Source: Chromatiales bacterium
Lineage (GTDB): Bacteria; Pseudomonadota; Gammaproteobacteria; Chromatiales; Chromatiaceae
Reading direction: 5' to 3'
Length of the DNA stretch: 39,346 nt
Assembly: GCA_024762475.1 (NCBI GenBank)
Contig: JANTHJ010000018.1
Span: 1 to 39,346, forward strand
Shown one piece after another: positions 26,661 through 35,910 of the stretch. Each line of letters starts with the position of its first letter. Position 1 is the first letter of the stretch. The position numbers were made by a program, and so were the translations under genes. Below the pieces are notes generated by a model. It worked only from the letters and a program-made list of their open reading frames with translations. It made no database searches and was not told the origin of the DNA.

Positions 26661-27032
26661 ATGCTCAATACCCCGAACCCGACCGAACTCAATCTGCACC
26701 GTCTGTCACGGGTGCTGGAGATCAGTTTCGACGATGGCAGCAACTTCAAACTGCCCGCGGAATACCTGCGGGTCTACTCCCCCTCGGCCGAGGTCGCCGG
26801 ACATGGCCCGGGGCAACGCAAGGTGCCGCTGGGCAAGGAGAACGTGGGCATCGACCGGCTCGAGCCGGTCGGCAACTATGCCATCCAGATCGTGTTCGAC
26901 GACGGCCACGACACCGGCATCTATTCCTGGGAAACCCTGTACAATCTGGGGAAACATTACGACGACCTCTGGGCGTCCTATCTCGAGGAGCTGAAGGAGA
27001 AAGGCTATACCCGTAAGGAGCCGGCCTCCTGA
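26661..27032 (+). CDS. DUF971 family protein (gamma-butyrobetaine hydroxylase N-terminal-like)
   Basis: A 123-residue soluble protein of the DUF971 family, which matches the small N-terminal domain of gamma-butyrobetaine hydroxylase. Diagnostic stretches are LEISFDDGSNFKLPAEYLRV, SPSAEVAGHG, and DDGHDTGIYSWETLYNLG near the C-terminus. Stand-alone bacterial members are often linked to iron-sulfur cluster work, but this remains a family-level guess. It precedes ubiE by 12 bases, the conserved order in many gammaproteobacteria, where hslU usually lies just upstream. Here the divergent hydrogenase operon stands between. ATG 26661 has only a weak ribosome-binding site. Confidence 0.88.
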   Translation: MLNTPNPTELNLHRLSRVLEISFDDGSNFKLPAEYLRVYSPSAEVAGHGPGQRKVPLGKENVGIDRLEPVGNYAIQIVFDDGHDTGIYSWETLYNLGKHYDDLWASYLEELKEKGYTRKEPAS

Positions 27033-27044
27033 GGATAAACCGCC

Positions 27045-27794
27045 ATGAACGAGCAAGAGCAGACCCATTTCGGCTTCAAGAAGGTTCCGAAGCAGGAAAA
27101 GGCCTCGCTGGTGCGCGGCGTCTTCGACTCGGTCGCCGACAAGTACGACGTGATGAACGACCTGATGTCGTTCGGCGTGCATCGTCTGTGGAAGCGGTTC
27201 GCGATCGAGCTGGCGGGCGTTCGCCCCGGTCACACGGTGCTGGATCTCGCCTCGGGCACCGGCGACCTGGCCGACCGTTTCGCCGGGCTGGTCGGCCCCC
27301 AGGGCCTGGTGGTGATGTCCGACATCAACGCCAGCATGTTGCAGCGCGGTCGCGACCGGATGCTCGATCACGGGCACGCCGGGAACATGGCCTTCGTGCA
27401 GATCAACGCCGAGCAACTGCCCATCCGCGACAGCGGCGTGGACCTGATCACCATTGCCTTCGGTCTGCGCAACGTCACCGACAAGGAGGCGGCCCTGCGC
27501 GAGATGTACCGGGTGCTGCGGCCTGGCGGCCGGGCGCTGGTGCTCGAGTTCTCCAAGCCGCTGAACAAGCCGCTGGAAAAGCTCTATGATTTCTATTCCT
27601 TCGGCCTGTTGCCGCGCATGGGCGAGCTGGTGGCCAACGATGCCGAGAGCTATCGCTACCTGGCGGAGTCGATCCGCATGCATCCGGATCAGGAGACCCT
27701 GAAGGGGATGATGGAGGCCGCCGGTTTCGAACGCTGTGATGTGCACAACCTGACCGGCGGTATCGTGGCGGTGCATCGTGGGTTCAAGTTGTGA
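27045..27794 (+). CDS. ubiE: Demethylmenaquinone/2-polyprenyl-6-methoxybenzoquinol C-methyltransferase
   Basis: UbiE adds the C-methyl group in ubiquinone and menaquinone synthesis. The 249-residue length equals that of E. coli UbiE within two residues. Motifs are [17 protein letters not shown] near the start, [19 protein letters not shown], the SAM site [15 protein letters not shown] (67-81), [20 protein letters not shown] and [28 protein letters not shown] precedes ATG 27045. A 600-base gap with a structured repeat separates it from ubiJ, so the usual ubiE-ubiJ-ubiB run may be interrupted at the transcript level. Confidence 0.97.
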   Translation: MNEQEQTHFGFKKVPKQEKASLVRGVFDSVADKYDVMNDLMSFGVHRLWKRFAIELAGVRPGHTVLDLASGTGDLADRFAGLVGPQGLVVMSDINASMLQRGRDRMLDHGHAGNMAFVQINAEQLPIRDSGVDLITIAFGLRNVTDKEAALREMYRVLRPGGRALVLEFSKPLNKPLEKLYDFYSFGLLPRMGELVANDAESYRYLAESIRMHPDQETLKGMMEAAGFERCDVHNLTGGIVAVHRGFKL

Positions 27795-27904
27795 TTCCTC
27801 CCTGCCCTCCCCGTTCTGGACCTCACCATCGAGCTGGCGCTCGGGTCGCAAGTGCGTCTGTTCCAGCTTCGAGGTTGACCGAGAGTGGCGAGGTAAGAGG
27901 CCTT

Positions 27905-28310
27905 GTTACTTTTGTCGTGCCAAAAGTAACCAAAAGCGCTTCGCTCCAGCAAGCCGGCCCCGGCGATGCCGGGGCTTCCCTGCGCTACTCGCCTCCCGCC
28001 GCGCTCACGAGTCGCTCCCTGACGGTCGCTCCGACGTTCGCTTTACCGGCGGGAGCCTGCGTTGCTCGGCGGCTCGCAGTCGCACCGGGAGCACTGATCC
28101 GGCTACGGAGTGCCCCGTCCCCTTGGCGCAGCCGAGCACCACAAGAGCGGAAGCGATCAGCGCGAGGACTGTCTGAGTGAGCGAAGCGAACGAGTTCCGC
28201 AGCGCCGCTTCCGCTCGAGGAGCGCAGGGCACCCGAAGCGTAGCGGAGGGCAAGCCTTGGGGTGCCTTTTCTTTTGCCTACTTTTCTTTGGGCAAGCAAA
28301 GAAAAGTAGG
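27905..28310. repeat. 406-bp hairpin-ended inverted-repeat element between ubiE and ubiJ
   Basis: Both ends are perfect hairpins: GTTACTTTTG/CAAAAGTAAC with a six-base loop (27905-27930), and CCTACTTTTCTTTG/CAAAGAAAAGTAGG with loop GGCAAG (28277-28310). Inside them CAAAAG on the left mirrors CTTTTG on the right. GGCTTCCCTGCGCTAC (27973-27988) is repeated inverted as GTAGCGGAGGGCAAGCC (28240-28256). A GCCCCGGC/GCCGGGGC hairpin lies at 27957-27975. Open frames cross it on both strands but have Arg/Ser/Ala-rich composition and no motif. From memory, similar hairpin-ended intergenic repeats occur in many proteobacterial genomes; I cannot name this one. The rest of the 27795-28395 gap shows no gene. 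Confidence 0.75.
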
Positions 28311-28395
28311 GCGCGCGCGGGCCGCCGCCCGCTTTCAGGAACAAACTGCCGCAAAGCGGCTCAACCATCATTGATCTTGGGGCGAACAACAGGCC

Positions 28396-29022
28396 ATGAC
28401 CATCCGCGATCTCGCCCTCGAATCCATCGAAACCCTGCTCAACGAGCTGATCGCCATGGACCCGCAGGCCGGCGAACGGCTCGCTGCCTGGCACGGCAAG
28501 GTCATTGCCATTGCCCTGCGCGGCACCGGCCTGACCTTGTACTTCATCCCCGATCAACAAGGGCGACTGCAGCTGCTGGGCCGCTACGAAGGTGAGCCGG
28601 ATGCGCTGATCGAGGGCAGCCCCATCGACCTGATGCGCGCCTCGGACAAACAGCAGGGCACGGCGCAGCTGTTCGCCGGGCATGTGCGCATCCAGGGTGA
28701 TACCGAGCTGGCGCACCGCTTCAGCGAGGTGCTCGGTGGGCTGGACATCGATTGGGAGGAGCAGCTCTCGCACTATGTCGGCGACGTGGCCGCGCATGAG
28801 CTCGCCCGTCTGGCCCGTGGGGTCCGCGAGGAGGGCACCCGGGTCGGCGACACCCTGCGGCACAACCTGTCGGAATACCTCACCGAGGAGGCGCGGCTGA
28901 TACCCCACCCCTTCGAGATCGAGGCATGGATTCGCGGGGTGGAGAAGACACGGGATGATGTCGAACGTCTCGCTGCACGCGTCGCGCTGCTGGAGCAACA
29001 GGGACAGGATCCGGCCGAATGA
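28396..29022 (+). CDS. ubiJ: UbiJ, SCP2-domain ubiquinone synthesis accessory factor
   Basis: UbiJ binds isoprenoid intermediates through its SCP2 domain and supports the soluble Ubi complex. The 208-residue protein has the SCP2 fold region at about 10-110 ([48 protein letters not shown]) and a C-terminal helical part with a terminal coiled coil ([16 protein letters not shown]). The position between ubiE and ubiB is as in E. coli. The stop overlaps ubiB by ATGA at 29019-29022. The start ATG 28396 lies 86 bases after the hairpin of the repeat element, with no clear Shine-Dalgarno sequence. Confidence 0.93.
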   Translation: MTIRDLALESIETLLNELIAMDPQAGERLAAWHGKVIAIALRGTGLTLYFIPDQQGRLQLLGRYEGEPDALIEGSPIDLMRASDKQQGTAQLFAGHVRIQGDTELAHRFSEVLGGLDIDWEEQLSHYVGDVAAHELARLARGVREEGTRVGDTLRHNLSEYLTEEARLIPHPFEIEAWIRGVEKTRDDVERLAARVALLEQQGQDPAE

Positions 29023-30674
29023 TCCCTATTCGCGAGGGCCTGCGCATGGCGTACATCGCCTGGGTGCTGATGCGCCACGGCCTGGACGAGATCATCCTCG
29101 CCGCGCACTTGTTTCGGCCGATCCGCTTTCTGCGTTACCTCTCGCCGTTCTGGCTGGCGAGCTTCGGCCGGCGCGCCCCGCGCGCCGAGCGTATCCGCCG
29201 CGCCCTGGAAGACCTGGGACCGATCTATGTGAAGTTTGGCCAGATTCTCTCCACCCGGCGGGACCTGCTTCCCGACGACGTCGCCGAAGAACTGAGCAAA
29301 CTGCAGGATCAGGTGCCCCCTTTTCCCGGCGAACAGGCCCAGGCACTGATCGAAAAGGCTTTGGGCGCGCCAGTGGGCCAGCTGTTCGCCGAGTTCGACG
29401 TGCGGCCGCTTGCCTCCGCGTCCATCGCGCAGGTGCATGCCGCACGGCTGAACGATGGCAGCGAGGTGGTGGTAAAGGTGGTACGACCCGGTATCGCCAA
29501 GACCATCGATCACGATGTACAGCTGCTCTATACCATCGCCCGCATGGCCCAGCGTTACTCCCGCGAGGCACGGCGCCTGCGCCCGGTCGAGGTGGTCCAG
29601 GAGTACGACCGGACCATCCACGACGAGCTGGACCTGATGCGGGAGGCCGCCAACTGCACCCAGCTGCGGCGCAGTTTCGAGAACAGCCCGATGTTGATCG
29701 TGCCGCAGATCTATTGGGACTACACGCGCAGCAACGTCATGGTGCAGGAGCGCGTCTATGGCATCCCTGTCGACCAGGTGGACGAGCTGAAGCGCACCGG
29801 CATCGATCTGAAGCGCCTTGGGGAATGGGGTGTGGAGATCTTCTTCACCCAGGTATTCCGCGACAACTTCTTCCACGCGGACATGCATCCGGGCAATATC
29901 TTCGTGACTCGGGATGGCCGCTATGTGAGTGTCGATTTCGGGATCATGGGCACGCTCACCACCGAGGACCAGCGCTACCTCGCCGAGAACCTGCTCGCCT
30001 TCTTTCACCGCGACTATCGGCGGGTGGCCGAGCTGCACGTCGAGTCCGGCTGGGTGCCCAAGCATACCCGGGTGGAGGAATTCGAGGCGGCCATCCGCAC
30101 CGTCAGCGAGCCCATATGGGAAAAGCCGATCAGCGAGATCTCCTTCGGCCAGTTCCTGTTGCGCCTGTTCCAGACCGCGCGCCGCTTCGACATGGAGGTC
30201 CAGCCGCAGCTGGTGCTGCTGCAAAAGACCCTGCTGAATATCGAGGGCCTGGGCCGCATGCTCTATCCCGAGCTCGACCTCTGGAGCACGGCCAAGCCCT
30301 TTATGGAGCGCTGGATGGCCAACCAGGTGGGGCCGCGCGCCTTCGCCCGCCGGGTGAAGGAGTCCCTGCCCCAGCTCTCCGAGGAGCTGCCGGAGGTGCC
30401 GCACCTGGCCTACAAGGTACTGAAGAAGGCCAGCGAGGGCGAGCTGGAGATCCGCTGGAAATCCGCCGAACTGGGACGCCTGCGCGCCGAGCTGCGCCGC
30501 AGCCAACGCGATACCCACGAGGCCCTGGTGGGCGGCAGCCTGCTACTCGGCGGTCTGCTGCTCAATCTGGGAGGATCACCGCTGCTGCCCGGTCTCGCCA
30601 ACGCCACCCTCGCCCTGGCCGGCAGCACCGCCGGCCTGGTCCTGCTGTTGAAGGTCCTGCTTCGGCGCCGTTGA
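29019..30674 (+). CDS. ubiB: UbiB, atypical ADCK-type kinase/ATPase for ubiquinone synthesis
   Basis: UbiB is a membrane-bound protein-kinase-like ATPase needed for ubiquinone assembly. The 551-residue length fits E. coli UbiB (546). The KxGQ segment reads [15 protein letters not shown] (67-81), the Ala-rich nucleotide loop [11 protein letters not shown], then [10 protein letters not shown] with the ATP-binding Lys, [12 protein letters not shown], the catalytic [12 protein letters not shown] and the metal-binding VSVDFGIMG. Two hydrophobic helices close the protein (about 503-520 and 528-547). ATG 29019 overlaps ubiJ. The next gene is convergent with an 18-base gap. Confidence 0.96.
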   Translation: MIPIREGLRMAYIAWVLMRHGLDEIILAAHLFRPIRFLRYLSPFWLASFGRRAPRAERIRRALEDLGPIYVKFGQILSTRRDLLPDDVAEELSKLQDQVPPFPGEQAQALIEKALGAPVGQLFAEFDVRPLASASIAQVHAARLNDGSEVVVKVVRPGIAKTIDHDVQLLYTIARMAQRYSREARRLRPVEVVQEYDRTIHDELDLMREAANCTQLRRSFENSPMLIVPQIYWDYTRSNVMVQERVYGIPVDQVDELKRTGIDLKRLGEWGVEIFFTQVFRDNFFHADMHPGNIFVTRDGRYVSVDFGIMGTLTTEDQRYLAENLLAFFHRDYRRVAELHVESGWVPKHTRVEEFEAAIRTVSEPIWEKPISEISFGQFLLRLFQTARRFDMEVQPQLVLLQKTLLNIEGLGRMLYPELDLWSTAKPFMERWMANQVGPRAFARRVKESLPQLSEELPEVPHLAYKVLKKASEGELEIRWKSAELGRLRAELRRSQRDTHEALVGGSLLLGGLLLNLGGSPLLPGLANATLALAGSTAGLVLLLKVLLRRR

Positions 30675-30692
30675 CCACAGCGCACGATATTG

Positions 30693-32000
30693 TCACGGCT
30701 GCGGAATCCGCTCGACCTTCTCGACCTGCACGGCGCTGATCTCTTTGACCGGGACGTAGGCCACCACCTTGCCCTTGGTTTCGCGCTGCTCGACCAGGGC
30801 CTCGCCGCCCCTCACGGCCACGAGAATCCCCTCGCGCACCGGCTCACCCTGCTGGGTGATCCGGACCCGCCTCCCAAGCAGGCCCCCGAGCGCGTCGATC
30901 GACGCCGGAACGAACTGACGCCGGATCAGATAACGTCGCGGTGCATCCTTGTCCGAACTCCTGGGCGCGCCGTTGTTGATCGCCGGGAGCTCGGATTCTA
31001 TCTGTCGGGGATTGATGCGGACATCCAGGGGGGTGACCTGACGGTCATTCACCGTGAGGCTCATACCCAGGGCCGAGACCATCTTGTCGGGTGGCACGCT
31101 CAGCAGCTGCAGCATTGCCTGGGGCTCGGGCGGCTGCAAGCGGAGTACCAGCCTGCCCCACTGCCGGTTGTAATCGTCCAATGCCTTCTGCAATGCCGGC
31201 CCAAGCTCGATGCCTTCGGCCGCCAGGCGCTGATGAGAGCGTTCTATCATGGCTGTTACATAGGCATCCGGGTCTTGTTGCTGCTTGGCTGCGCAGTGCG
31301 CAAGGAAGCGCTTGCCGAATTCCGGTTGGATTTCTACCGCCATCTCTGCCGCGGCCAGCTTCGCCTTGCTGGCACGTCCAAGCTCGAGATCCTCGGGCAC
31401 GATCCCGGAGAGTTCGAGTGCCAGGTGGATGGTCTCGACACCGTGGATATCGATGGTGCTCTCCAGTGCCAACTTTTCGGCCCCGCGATCGAAGCGGTAG
31501 GCACCCTCCAAGTCGGCCTCGAGCCGTTGCATGCCCAGTTCCTTCAGCATCGCCGGGCCAAACGAGACCTCGTCGCAACCACCTGCGAGGGGAGCCGTGG
31601 CGCCGGGCGGTTGCAGTGCGCCGAGCACCCGACCATCCAATGGCGCCGAAATGCCTACGGCCTGCAGACGCATCTGATCGGGCCGGCGTACGTTCGAGTC
31701 GCCAAACAGGGGGCGAGGGTCCAGAAAGAACCAAAGATCATCTGTAGCCAAACGGATTCTTTGGACATCGACCGGCGCAGCCAATCCGTCGGGTCGAATG
31801 CGCACTCCGAGGATATTCGCTGCGCCAGAGAACTCGGTCGCTATGTCCTGATAGTCGATGCTTGCGCGACCGGCGAGATCGGCGATGAAACCGTCCACGG
31901 CCATCTTGACGCGCAGGTACATCAGCCCCTTCAGCGCAAACGGAATGGCTGCCAGCAGGAGGACGAGCAGTATCAGCTTTCTTCGGGTCTTGCGTCGCAC
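30693..32000 (-). CDS. Unknown membrane-anchored protein, 435 residues
   Basis: I do not recognise the family. A basic start (RRKTRRK) leads into one hydrophobic helix (about 8-27), so the rest is probably periplasmic and anchored. The central part has alternating strand-like segments (IDYQDIATEFSG, VRIRPDGLAAPVDVQRIRLA, AVGISAPLDG) that recall the beta-taco or AsmA/YdgA-type envelope proteins, but I cannot prove that. The C-terminal 75 residues (LGGLLGRRVRITQQGEPVRE, RGGEALVEQRETKGKVVAYV) look like a small beta-barrel. The start is GTG 32000 with GGGAG upstream. It is last in the minus-strand run that begins at gpmI, 43 bases after the DJ-1 family gene. Confidence 0.75.
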   Translation of the reverse strand: MRRKTRRKLILLVLLLAAIPFALKGLMYLRVKMAVDGFIADLAGRASIDYQDIATEFSGAANILGVRIRPDGLAAPVDVQRIRLATDDLWFFLDPRPLFGDSNVRRPDQMRLQAVGISAPLDGRVLGALQPPGATAPLAGGCDEVSFGPAMLKELGMQRLEADLEGAYRFDRGAEKLALESTIDIHGVETIHLALELSGIVPEDLELGRASKAKLAAAEMAVEIQPEFGKRFLAHCAAKQQQDPDAYVTAMIERSHQRLAAEGIELGPALQKALDDYNRQWGRLVLRLQPPEPQAMLQLLSVPPDKMVSALGMSLTVNDRQVTPLDVRINPRQIESELPAINNGAPRSSDKDAPRRYLIRRQFVPASIDALGGLLGRRVRITQQGEPVREGILVAVRGGEALVEQRETKGKVVAYVPVKEISAVQVEKVERIPQP

Positions 32001-32043
32001 GGGAATCTCCCTTTCATTCAGTTGCTGGCCCGCTTCCCCGCTA

Positions 32044-32595
32044 TCAGGGACGCACCAGGGCCTTTTCCACCTCGTCGCGCTTGTCTTTGCCTTCGAGCGA
32101 TTCGATCAGCTCCAACGCAAAGTCCATGGCGGTGCCCGGTCCGCGCGAGGTGATCACGTTGCCATCATGCACCACCGGCCGATCCAGGACCTGGATGCTC
32201 GGCTGCTCGGCAGCCTCCAACACCCCAGGATAAGAGGTCGCTTTGCGGCCATCGAGCAGGCCGGCGTTTGCCAGCACCTTGGGGGCGGCACAGATGGCGG
32301 CCGTATAAACCCCCTCCTCGGCCATCCGCCGCAGCAGTTGCTGGATGCGCGGGTCATCGTTCAGGTGGTCTGCGCCCGGCAGGCCGCCCGGCAACACGAT
32401 CATGTCGAATCGCTGCTCAATGACCTCGTCGAGCGTTGTGTCGGGCATCAGGACGGTACCACGACTGCAGCGCACCAGTCCTTCCTCGAGGCCCGCAGCG
32501 ACCACCTCGATGCCTGCGCGGCGCAACAGGTCGAGGACCGTTACCGCTTCGAGCTCTTCGCAACCTGGGGCAAGGGGTACGAGGACGCGTGCCAT
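32044..32595 (-). CDS. DJ-1/PfpI superfamily protein, YajL-like
   Basis: A 183-residue member of the DJ-1 group, closest in pattern to E. coli YajL, implicated in oxidative-stress protection and possible deglycase activity. The N-terminus VLVPLAPGCEELEAVTVLDLL carries the conserved Glu near residue 14. The nucleophile is Cys102 in AAICAAPKVLANAGLL, and FDMIVLPGGLPGADHL precedes it. Its start at ATG 32595 lies 55 bases inside the end of the yibQ gene in another frame; homology begins right at this Met, so the overlap seems real. No signal peptide is present, so it is cytosolic, unlike its exported neighbours. Confidence 0.92.
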   Translation of the reverse strand: MARVLVPLAPGCEELEAVTVLDLLRRAGIEVVAAGLEEGLVRCSRGTVLMPDTTLDEVIEQRFDMIVLPGGLPGADHLNDDPRIQQLLRRMAEEGVYTAAICAAPKVLANAGLLDGRKATSYPGVLEAAEQPSIQVLDRPVVHDGNVITSRGPGTAMDFALELIESLEGKDKRDEVEKALVRP

Positions 32596-33329
32596 GTCTC
32601 TGGACTCCTCTGATAGGCGATAACATGTGATACCGGCCGCAGGCTGATGCCCAGTTCGTGCAAACGCGGCAGGGCCCGCCGCAGCACCTGCAGTGTTTCC
32701 GGATAGGGATGGGCAATGGCAATCGCCGAACCCTTCAGGCGCGCAAGCCGCACGGCCTCGCCGAGGCGGCGAGCGATCGCGACCGGATCGCGTTCATTGT
32801 CGAGAAAGACATCCCGCCTGGCGGTGGGCACCCCGTCGGCACGTGCCGCCTGCAACGCGACAGAGCCGGCATTGGTGCGGCTGTCCACGAAGTAGAGGCC
32901 ACCGCGCTGGCGCAGCAGATCCATGAACCAGCGCATGCTCCGCGCCTCACTGGTGAGCAGGCTGCCCATGTGATTGTTGACGCCAGACGCATACGGGACC
33001 GACGCCAGGTTGGCCGACAATACGGCCCGCAGGTCGGCGCGGGTATGGTCCAGGGTCAGCCCGCCAGGTCCCAGCACGTTGTGGTGCAAGGACGCCATAG
33101 GTTGGTGGAGCATGACCTCGTGCCCCTGCCGATGGGCCTCTTCTGCCACCCTTCGACTATGGGCCAGGCGTGGCAGGATCGATATCGTGACCGGGCCAGG
33201 CAGGTCTATGGTCTCGCGGGCCCGCTCATAGTTGTTTCCTACATCGTCGATGATGATCGACAACAAGGCCTCCGCGCGCGCGGCAGGCAGGCTCAGCAGA
33301 AACAGCAGCGCTGGCAAGACGCGCCACAT
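32541..33329 (-). CDS. yibQ: Divergent polysaccharide deacetylase family protein (YibQ-like)
   Basis: A 262-residue exported protein of the divergent polysaccharide deacetylase family (YibQ, PF04748 from memory). A signal peptide covers about 1-19 (LPALLFLLSLPAARA). The catalytic fold shows SIIIDDVGNNYERA, VTISILPRLAHSR, HEVMLHQPM, VNNHMGSLLT and LYFVDSRTNAGSVA, giving an Asp/His set like metal-dependent deacetylases. A role in peptidoglycan or glycan trimming next to EnvC and CtpA is inferred. I start it at ATG 33329, which overlaps the ctpA stop (TGATG); a TTG one codon earlier is possible. The last 55 bases overlap the DJ-1 family gene. Confidence 0.9.
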   Translation of the reverse strand: MWRVLPALLFLLSLPAARAEALLSIIIDDVGNNYERARETIDLPGPVTISILPRLAHSRRVAEEAHRQGHEVMLHQPMASLHHNVLGPGGLTLDHTRADLRAVLSANLASVPYASGVNNHMGSLLTSEARSMRWFMDLLRQRGGLYFVDSRTNAGSVALQAARADGVPTARRDVFLDNERDPVAIARRLGEAVRLARLKGSAIAIAHPYPETLQVLRRALPRLHELGISLRPVSHVIAYQRSPETWHASSYPLPQVAKSSKR

Positions 33330-34648
33330 CAAGTGGCATCCCTGCCGCGTAGGATGGCCATGCCTTCGAGCAGATGCAGGGCCTCGCTGAGCGGATAGTC
33401 CTGCTCCACCAGAGACTTCGCCTCTTGTGCCTGGCCGGGAGCATTATCCTTGGAGCCGGTTTCCCCATTGGGATTGTCCAGGTGGTGGGCAAGCTGAGAT
33501 TCTCGCAGAGCCAGGCCATCATCGTCCGCGCGCTTGAAGGCGACCTCTTCGAGCTCGATGTCCGGACGGATCCCTTCGGCCTGGATGGAACGCCCATTCG
33601 GCGTGAAATAGCGTGCCGTGGTGAGCTTGATCGCGGCGCGATCGTTGACGGGGATGATGGTTTGCACCGAACCCTTGCCAAAGGTCTGTTGGCCAACCAC
33701 CACCGCACGGCGATGATCCTGCAATGCCCCGGCCACGATCTCCGATGCCGAGGCCGAGCCCCCATTGACCAGCACCACGATCGGCGCACCCTCGAGGATG
33801 TCATCGGATGCCGCCTGGAAGCGCAGCTTCGAATCCTCGATCCGCCCCTCGGTATAGACGATGATGCCTTCGCGCAGGAAGGCATCCGCCACTGCCACTG
33901 CAGATTGCAACACTCCCCCCGGGTTGTTGCGCAGGTCGAGGACCAATCCATCCAGGCGCCCATCGCTGTTACGTCGCAGGCGCCCTACGGCCTTGCGCAG
34001 ATCATCCCCCGTGTTGGCCTGAAATTGCGATATCCGCAGGTAGGCGAAGCCCGGCTTCAACAGCCGCGACTTGACACTGACCGTCTTGATAACCGCGCGC
34101 TCCAGAGTGACCGTGAACGGCGCCTCGCGCCCCTTGCGCACGATCTGCAGGGTGACCTTGGTGCCCGGCTTGCCGCGCATCAGCTTGACGGCCTCGTCCA
34201 GGCTCATGCCCTTTACCGCCTGGTCGTTGATGCGAATGACCAAATCGCCCGCCTTTATGCCGGCCCGCTCGGCAGGCGTATCGTCGATGGGCGCTATGAC
34301 CTTGACGAAGCCGTCCTCCATGCCCACTTCGATACCCAGGCCGCCGAACTCCCCGCTGGTACCCACCCGCAGTTCGTTGAATTCATCTTCGTCGAGATAG
34401 GCCGAGTGCGGATCGAGACCGCTGAGCATGCCACGAACGGCGTCCTCAAGCAGTTTACGGTCCTCCACCGGTTCGACGTAGTCCTGCTTGATGCGGCCGT
34501 ACACCTCAGCGAAGATCCGCAGCTCATCCAGGGGCAGGCTCTGTTTCTCGCCCGCACCATCGCCGGTAGTCTTGGCTCCCACCGGAGGCAGCATCGCCCC
34601 AAGGGCAATCAGGAGAAGGCCTGTCAGCGCATAGCGGCTTTTATTCAT
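33329..34648 (-). CDS. ctpA: S41 family carboxyl-terminal processing peptidase
   Basis: A periplasmic Ser/Lys protease of the CtpA type that trims or degrades envelope proteins. The 439 residues comprise a signal segment (about 5-25), a cap region, a PDZ domain (about 100-185, FGGLGIEVGMEDGFVKVIAP, GDLVIRINDQAV) and the protease core. The catalytic Ser lies in VNGGSASASEIVAGAL (about 294-309) and the Lys in TFGKGSVQTI (Lys325). The C-terminal 60 residues are polar and less conserved. The start ATG 34648 has GAGGAGA upstream; an in-frame extension to 34714 is rejected. It stands between envC and yibQ, the order common in non-enteric gammaproteobacteria. Confidence 0.94.
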   Translation of the reverse strand: MNKSRYALTGLLLIALGAMLPPVGAKTTGDGAGEKQSLPLDELRIFAEVYGRIKQDYVEPVEDRKLLEDAVRGMLSGLDPHSAYLDEDEFNELRVGTSGEFGGLGIEVGMEDGFVKVIAPIDDTPAERAGIKAGDLVIRINDQAVKGMSLDEAVKLMRGKPGTKVTLQIVRKGREAPFTVTLERAVIKTVSVKSRLLKPGFAYLRISQFQANTGDDLRKAVGRLRRNSDGRLDGLVLDLRNNPGGVLQSAVAVADAFLREGIIVYTEGRIEDSKLRFQAASDDILEGAPIVVLVNGGSASASEIVAGALQDHRRAVVVGQQTFGKGSVQTIIPVNDRAAIKLTTARYFTPNGRSIQAEGIRPDIELEEVAFKRADDDGLALRESQLAHHLDNPNGETGSKDNAPGQAQEAKSLVEQDYPLSEALHLLEGMAILRGRDAT

Positions 34649-34677
34649 TGTCTCCTCGATCGGATCGGTGCGGCTCT

Positions 34678-35910
34678 TCACCCCACCCTGCGTCCTCGCG
34701 CCTTGCGACACCATCGCACCGGATTGACTGGCCTGCCCTTGTGACGAATGGCAAAATAGACCCCCGTTTCCCTGCGCCCTCCGGTGTTACCGGCAGTTGC
34801 GATGGTTTCACCCTTGTCCACCCAGTCGCCTGCTTCCTTGAACAGGCTTTGGTTGTGACCATACAGGGTCATGTATCCATCACCGTGGTCGACGATGAGC
34901 AGGAGACCGAATCCGCGCAGCCAGTCGGCAAATGCCACGCGGCCGGCATGCACCGCGCGGACCTCACGCCCTTCCGGTGCAGCGATCATAACACCATCCC
35001 AGCGTAACTGACCGATCTTGGGATCACCAAATGCCTTGCGGATCACACCTTTAACGGGCCAGGGGAGGCGTCCACGCACCTTCGAAAAGGAAATCTGCCG
35101 GCTTGTCTCCACGGGAATGTCGGCGAGTGCCTGTTGCAGGCCCTGCAGGAGCGCCTGCAGCTGCTTTTCGTCCTTGTGCAGACGCGACAGGTGCGCACCC
35201 TGCCCCTCGATTTCATGCGCCAGTTGGGCCACCACCTTGCGCCGCGCGAATTGCTCTTTCTCCAACGCCAGCTTGCGCTCGCGCTGCTCGCGCTCCAGGT
35301 GCGCCAGGCGCTGTTGTTCAAGCTCCATCGTCTTGCGCGTCTCTGACAGTCGTTGCAGCTGCTGCCGAATGTCGGCCATGCGACGTGCCCGCTCGCGATT
35401 GAGGTAGTCATAATAAGTCAACAGCCGGCTCACCCCTGCCGGATCTTCCTGGTTGAGCAGGATACGCAGCTGCTCCTGGCGGCCCATCGTATAAGCAGCC
35501 CGGATCTGTCGTGCCAGCAAGGCGCGCTGACGCTGGAGCGCCTCGCCCTGCTGGCGCTCGTTGTCGCGCAGTGCTTGGACCCGCTGTCCTTGGCGTTTCA
35601 GCTGTCCCTGCAACACCCGCAATCGGCGGGCGAGGCGTCCGATCGCCTGTTCGCTGTGTTCCAGTTGCCGGTTCAGTTCGGTACGCTGACCACGTGCCGC
35701 ATCGAGACGTGCCCGAATGCCCGCCATACGCTGTTGTAGCTTTTGCAGCTGCTGCTCGCGCCGGCTCAGGTCGTCGCCCCAGGCCGGAGGGGTCGGCAGC
35801 AAACAGACAACCAGCAACGGCCACAGCACAAGGAGCGAAAGGAACCTTGACGCCCGCCTCCTATCGGCAACTGGAATACGGGCCACCGCGGTGTCAGTTC
35901 TGTGGGTCAC
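34678..35910 (-). CDS. envC: EnvC-like murein hydrolase activator (coiled coil plus degenerate LytM)
   Basis: EnvC recruits and activates amidases at the septum. After a signal-like hydrophobic stretch (about 23-45) there is a long charged coiled coil (about 50-270) and a LytM/M23 domain (about 290-405). The domain is degenerate: the usual HxxxD metal site reads RWDGVMI, and the final HLHFEIR is VYFAIRH, while [11 protein letters not shown] is kept. Loss of metal ligands fits an activator, not an active peptidase. The start is uncertain: GTG 35910, which overlaps gpmI by 17 bases and follows GGGGGA, is chosen; GTG 35886 is an alternative; an AGGAGG lies further in but no start codon follows at proper spacing. 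It gives 410 residues. Confidence 0.88.
   Translation of the reverse strand: MTHRTDTAVARIPVADRRRASRFLSLLVLWPLLVVCLLPTPPAWGDDLSRREQQLQKLQQRMAGIRARLDAARGQRTELNRQLEHSEQAIGRLARRLRVLQGQLKRQGQRVQALRDNERQQGEALQRQRALLARQIRAAYTMGRQEQLRILLNQEDPAGVSRLLTYYDYLNRERARRMADIRQQLQRLSETRKTMELEQQRLAHLEREQRERKLALEKEQFARRKVVAQLAHEIEGQGAHLSRLHKDEKQLQALLQGLQQALADIPVETSRQISFSKVRGRLPWPVKGVIRKAFGDPKIGQLRWDGVMIAAPEGREVRAVHAGRVAFADWLRGFGLLLIVDHGDGYMTLYGHNQSLFKEAGDWVDKGETIATAGNTGGRRETGVYFAIRHKGRPVNPVRWCRKARGRRVG

Noticed and set aside
27778-28998. Several open frames (up to 337 codons) crossing the repeat between ubiE and ubiJ
   Set aside because: They run through perfect hairpins and inverted repeats, and their residues are Arg/Ser/Ala-rich without motifs; ubiJ and the repeat explain the sequence.
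33374-34744. 456-codon plus-strand open frame opposite ctpA
   Set aside because: CtpA has a signal peptide, PDZ and Ser/Lys motifs; the opposite frame has no family features.
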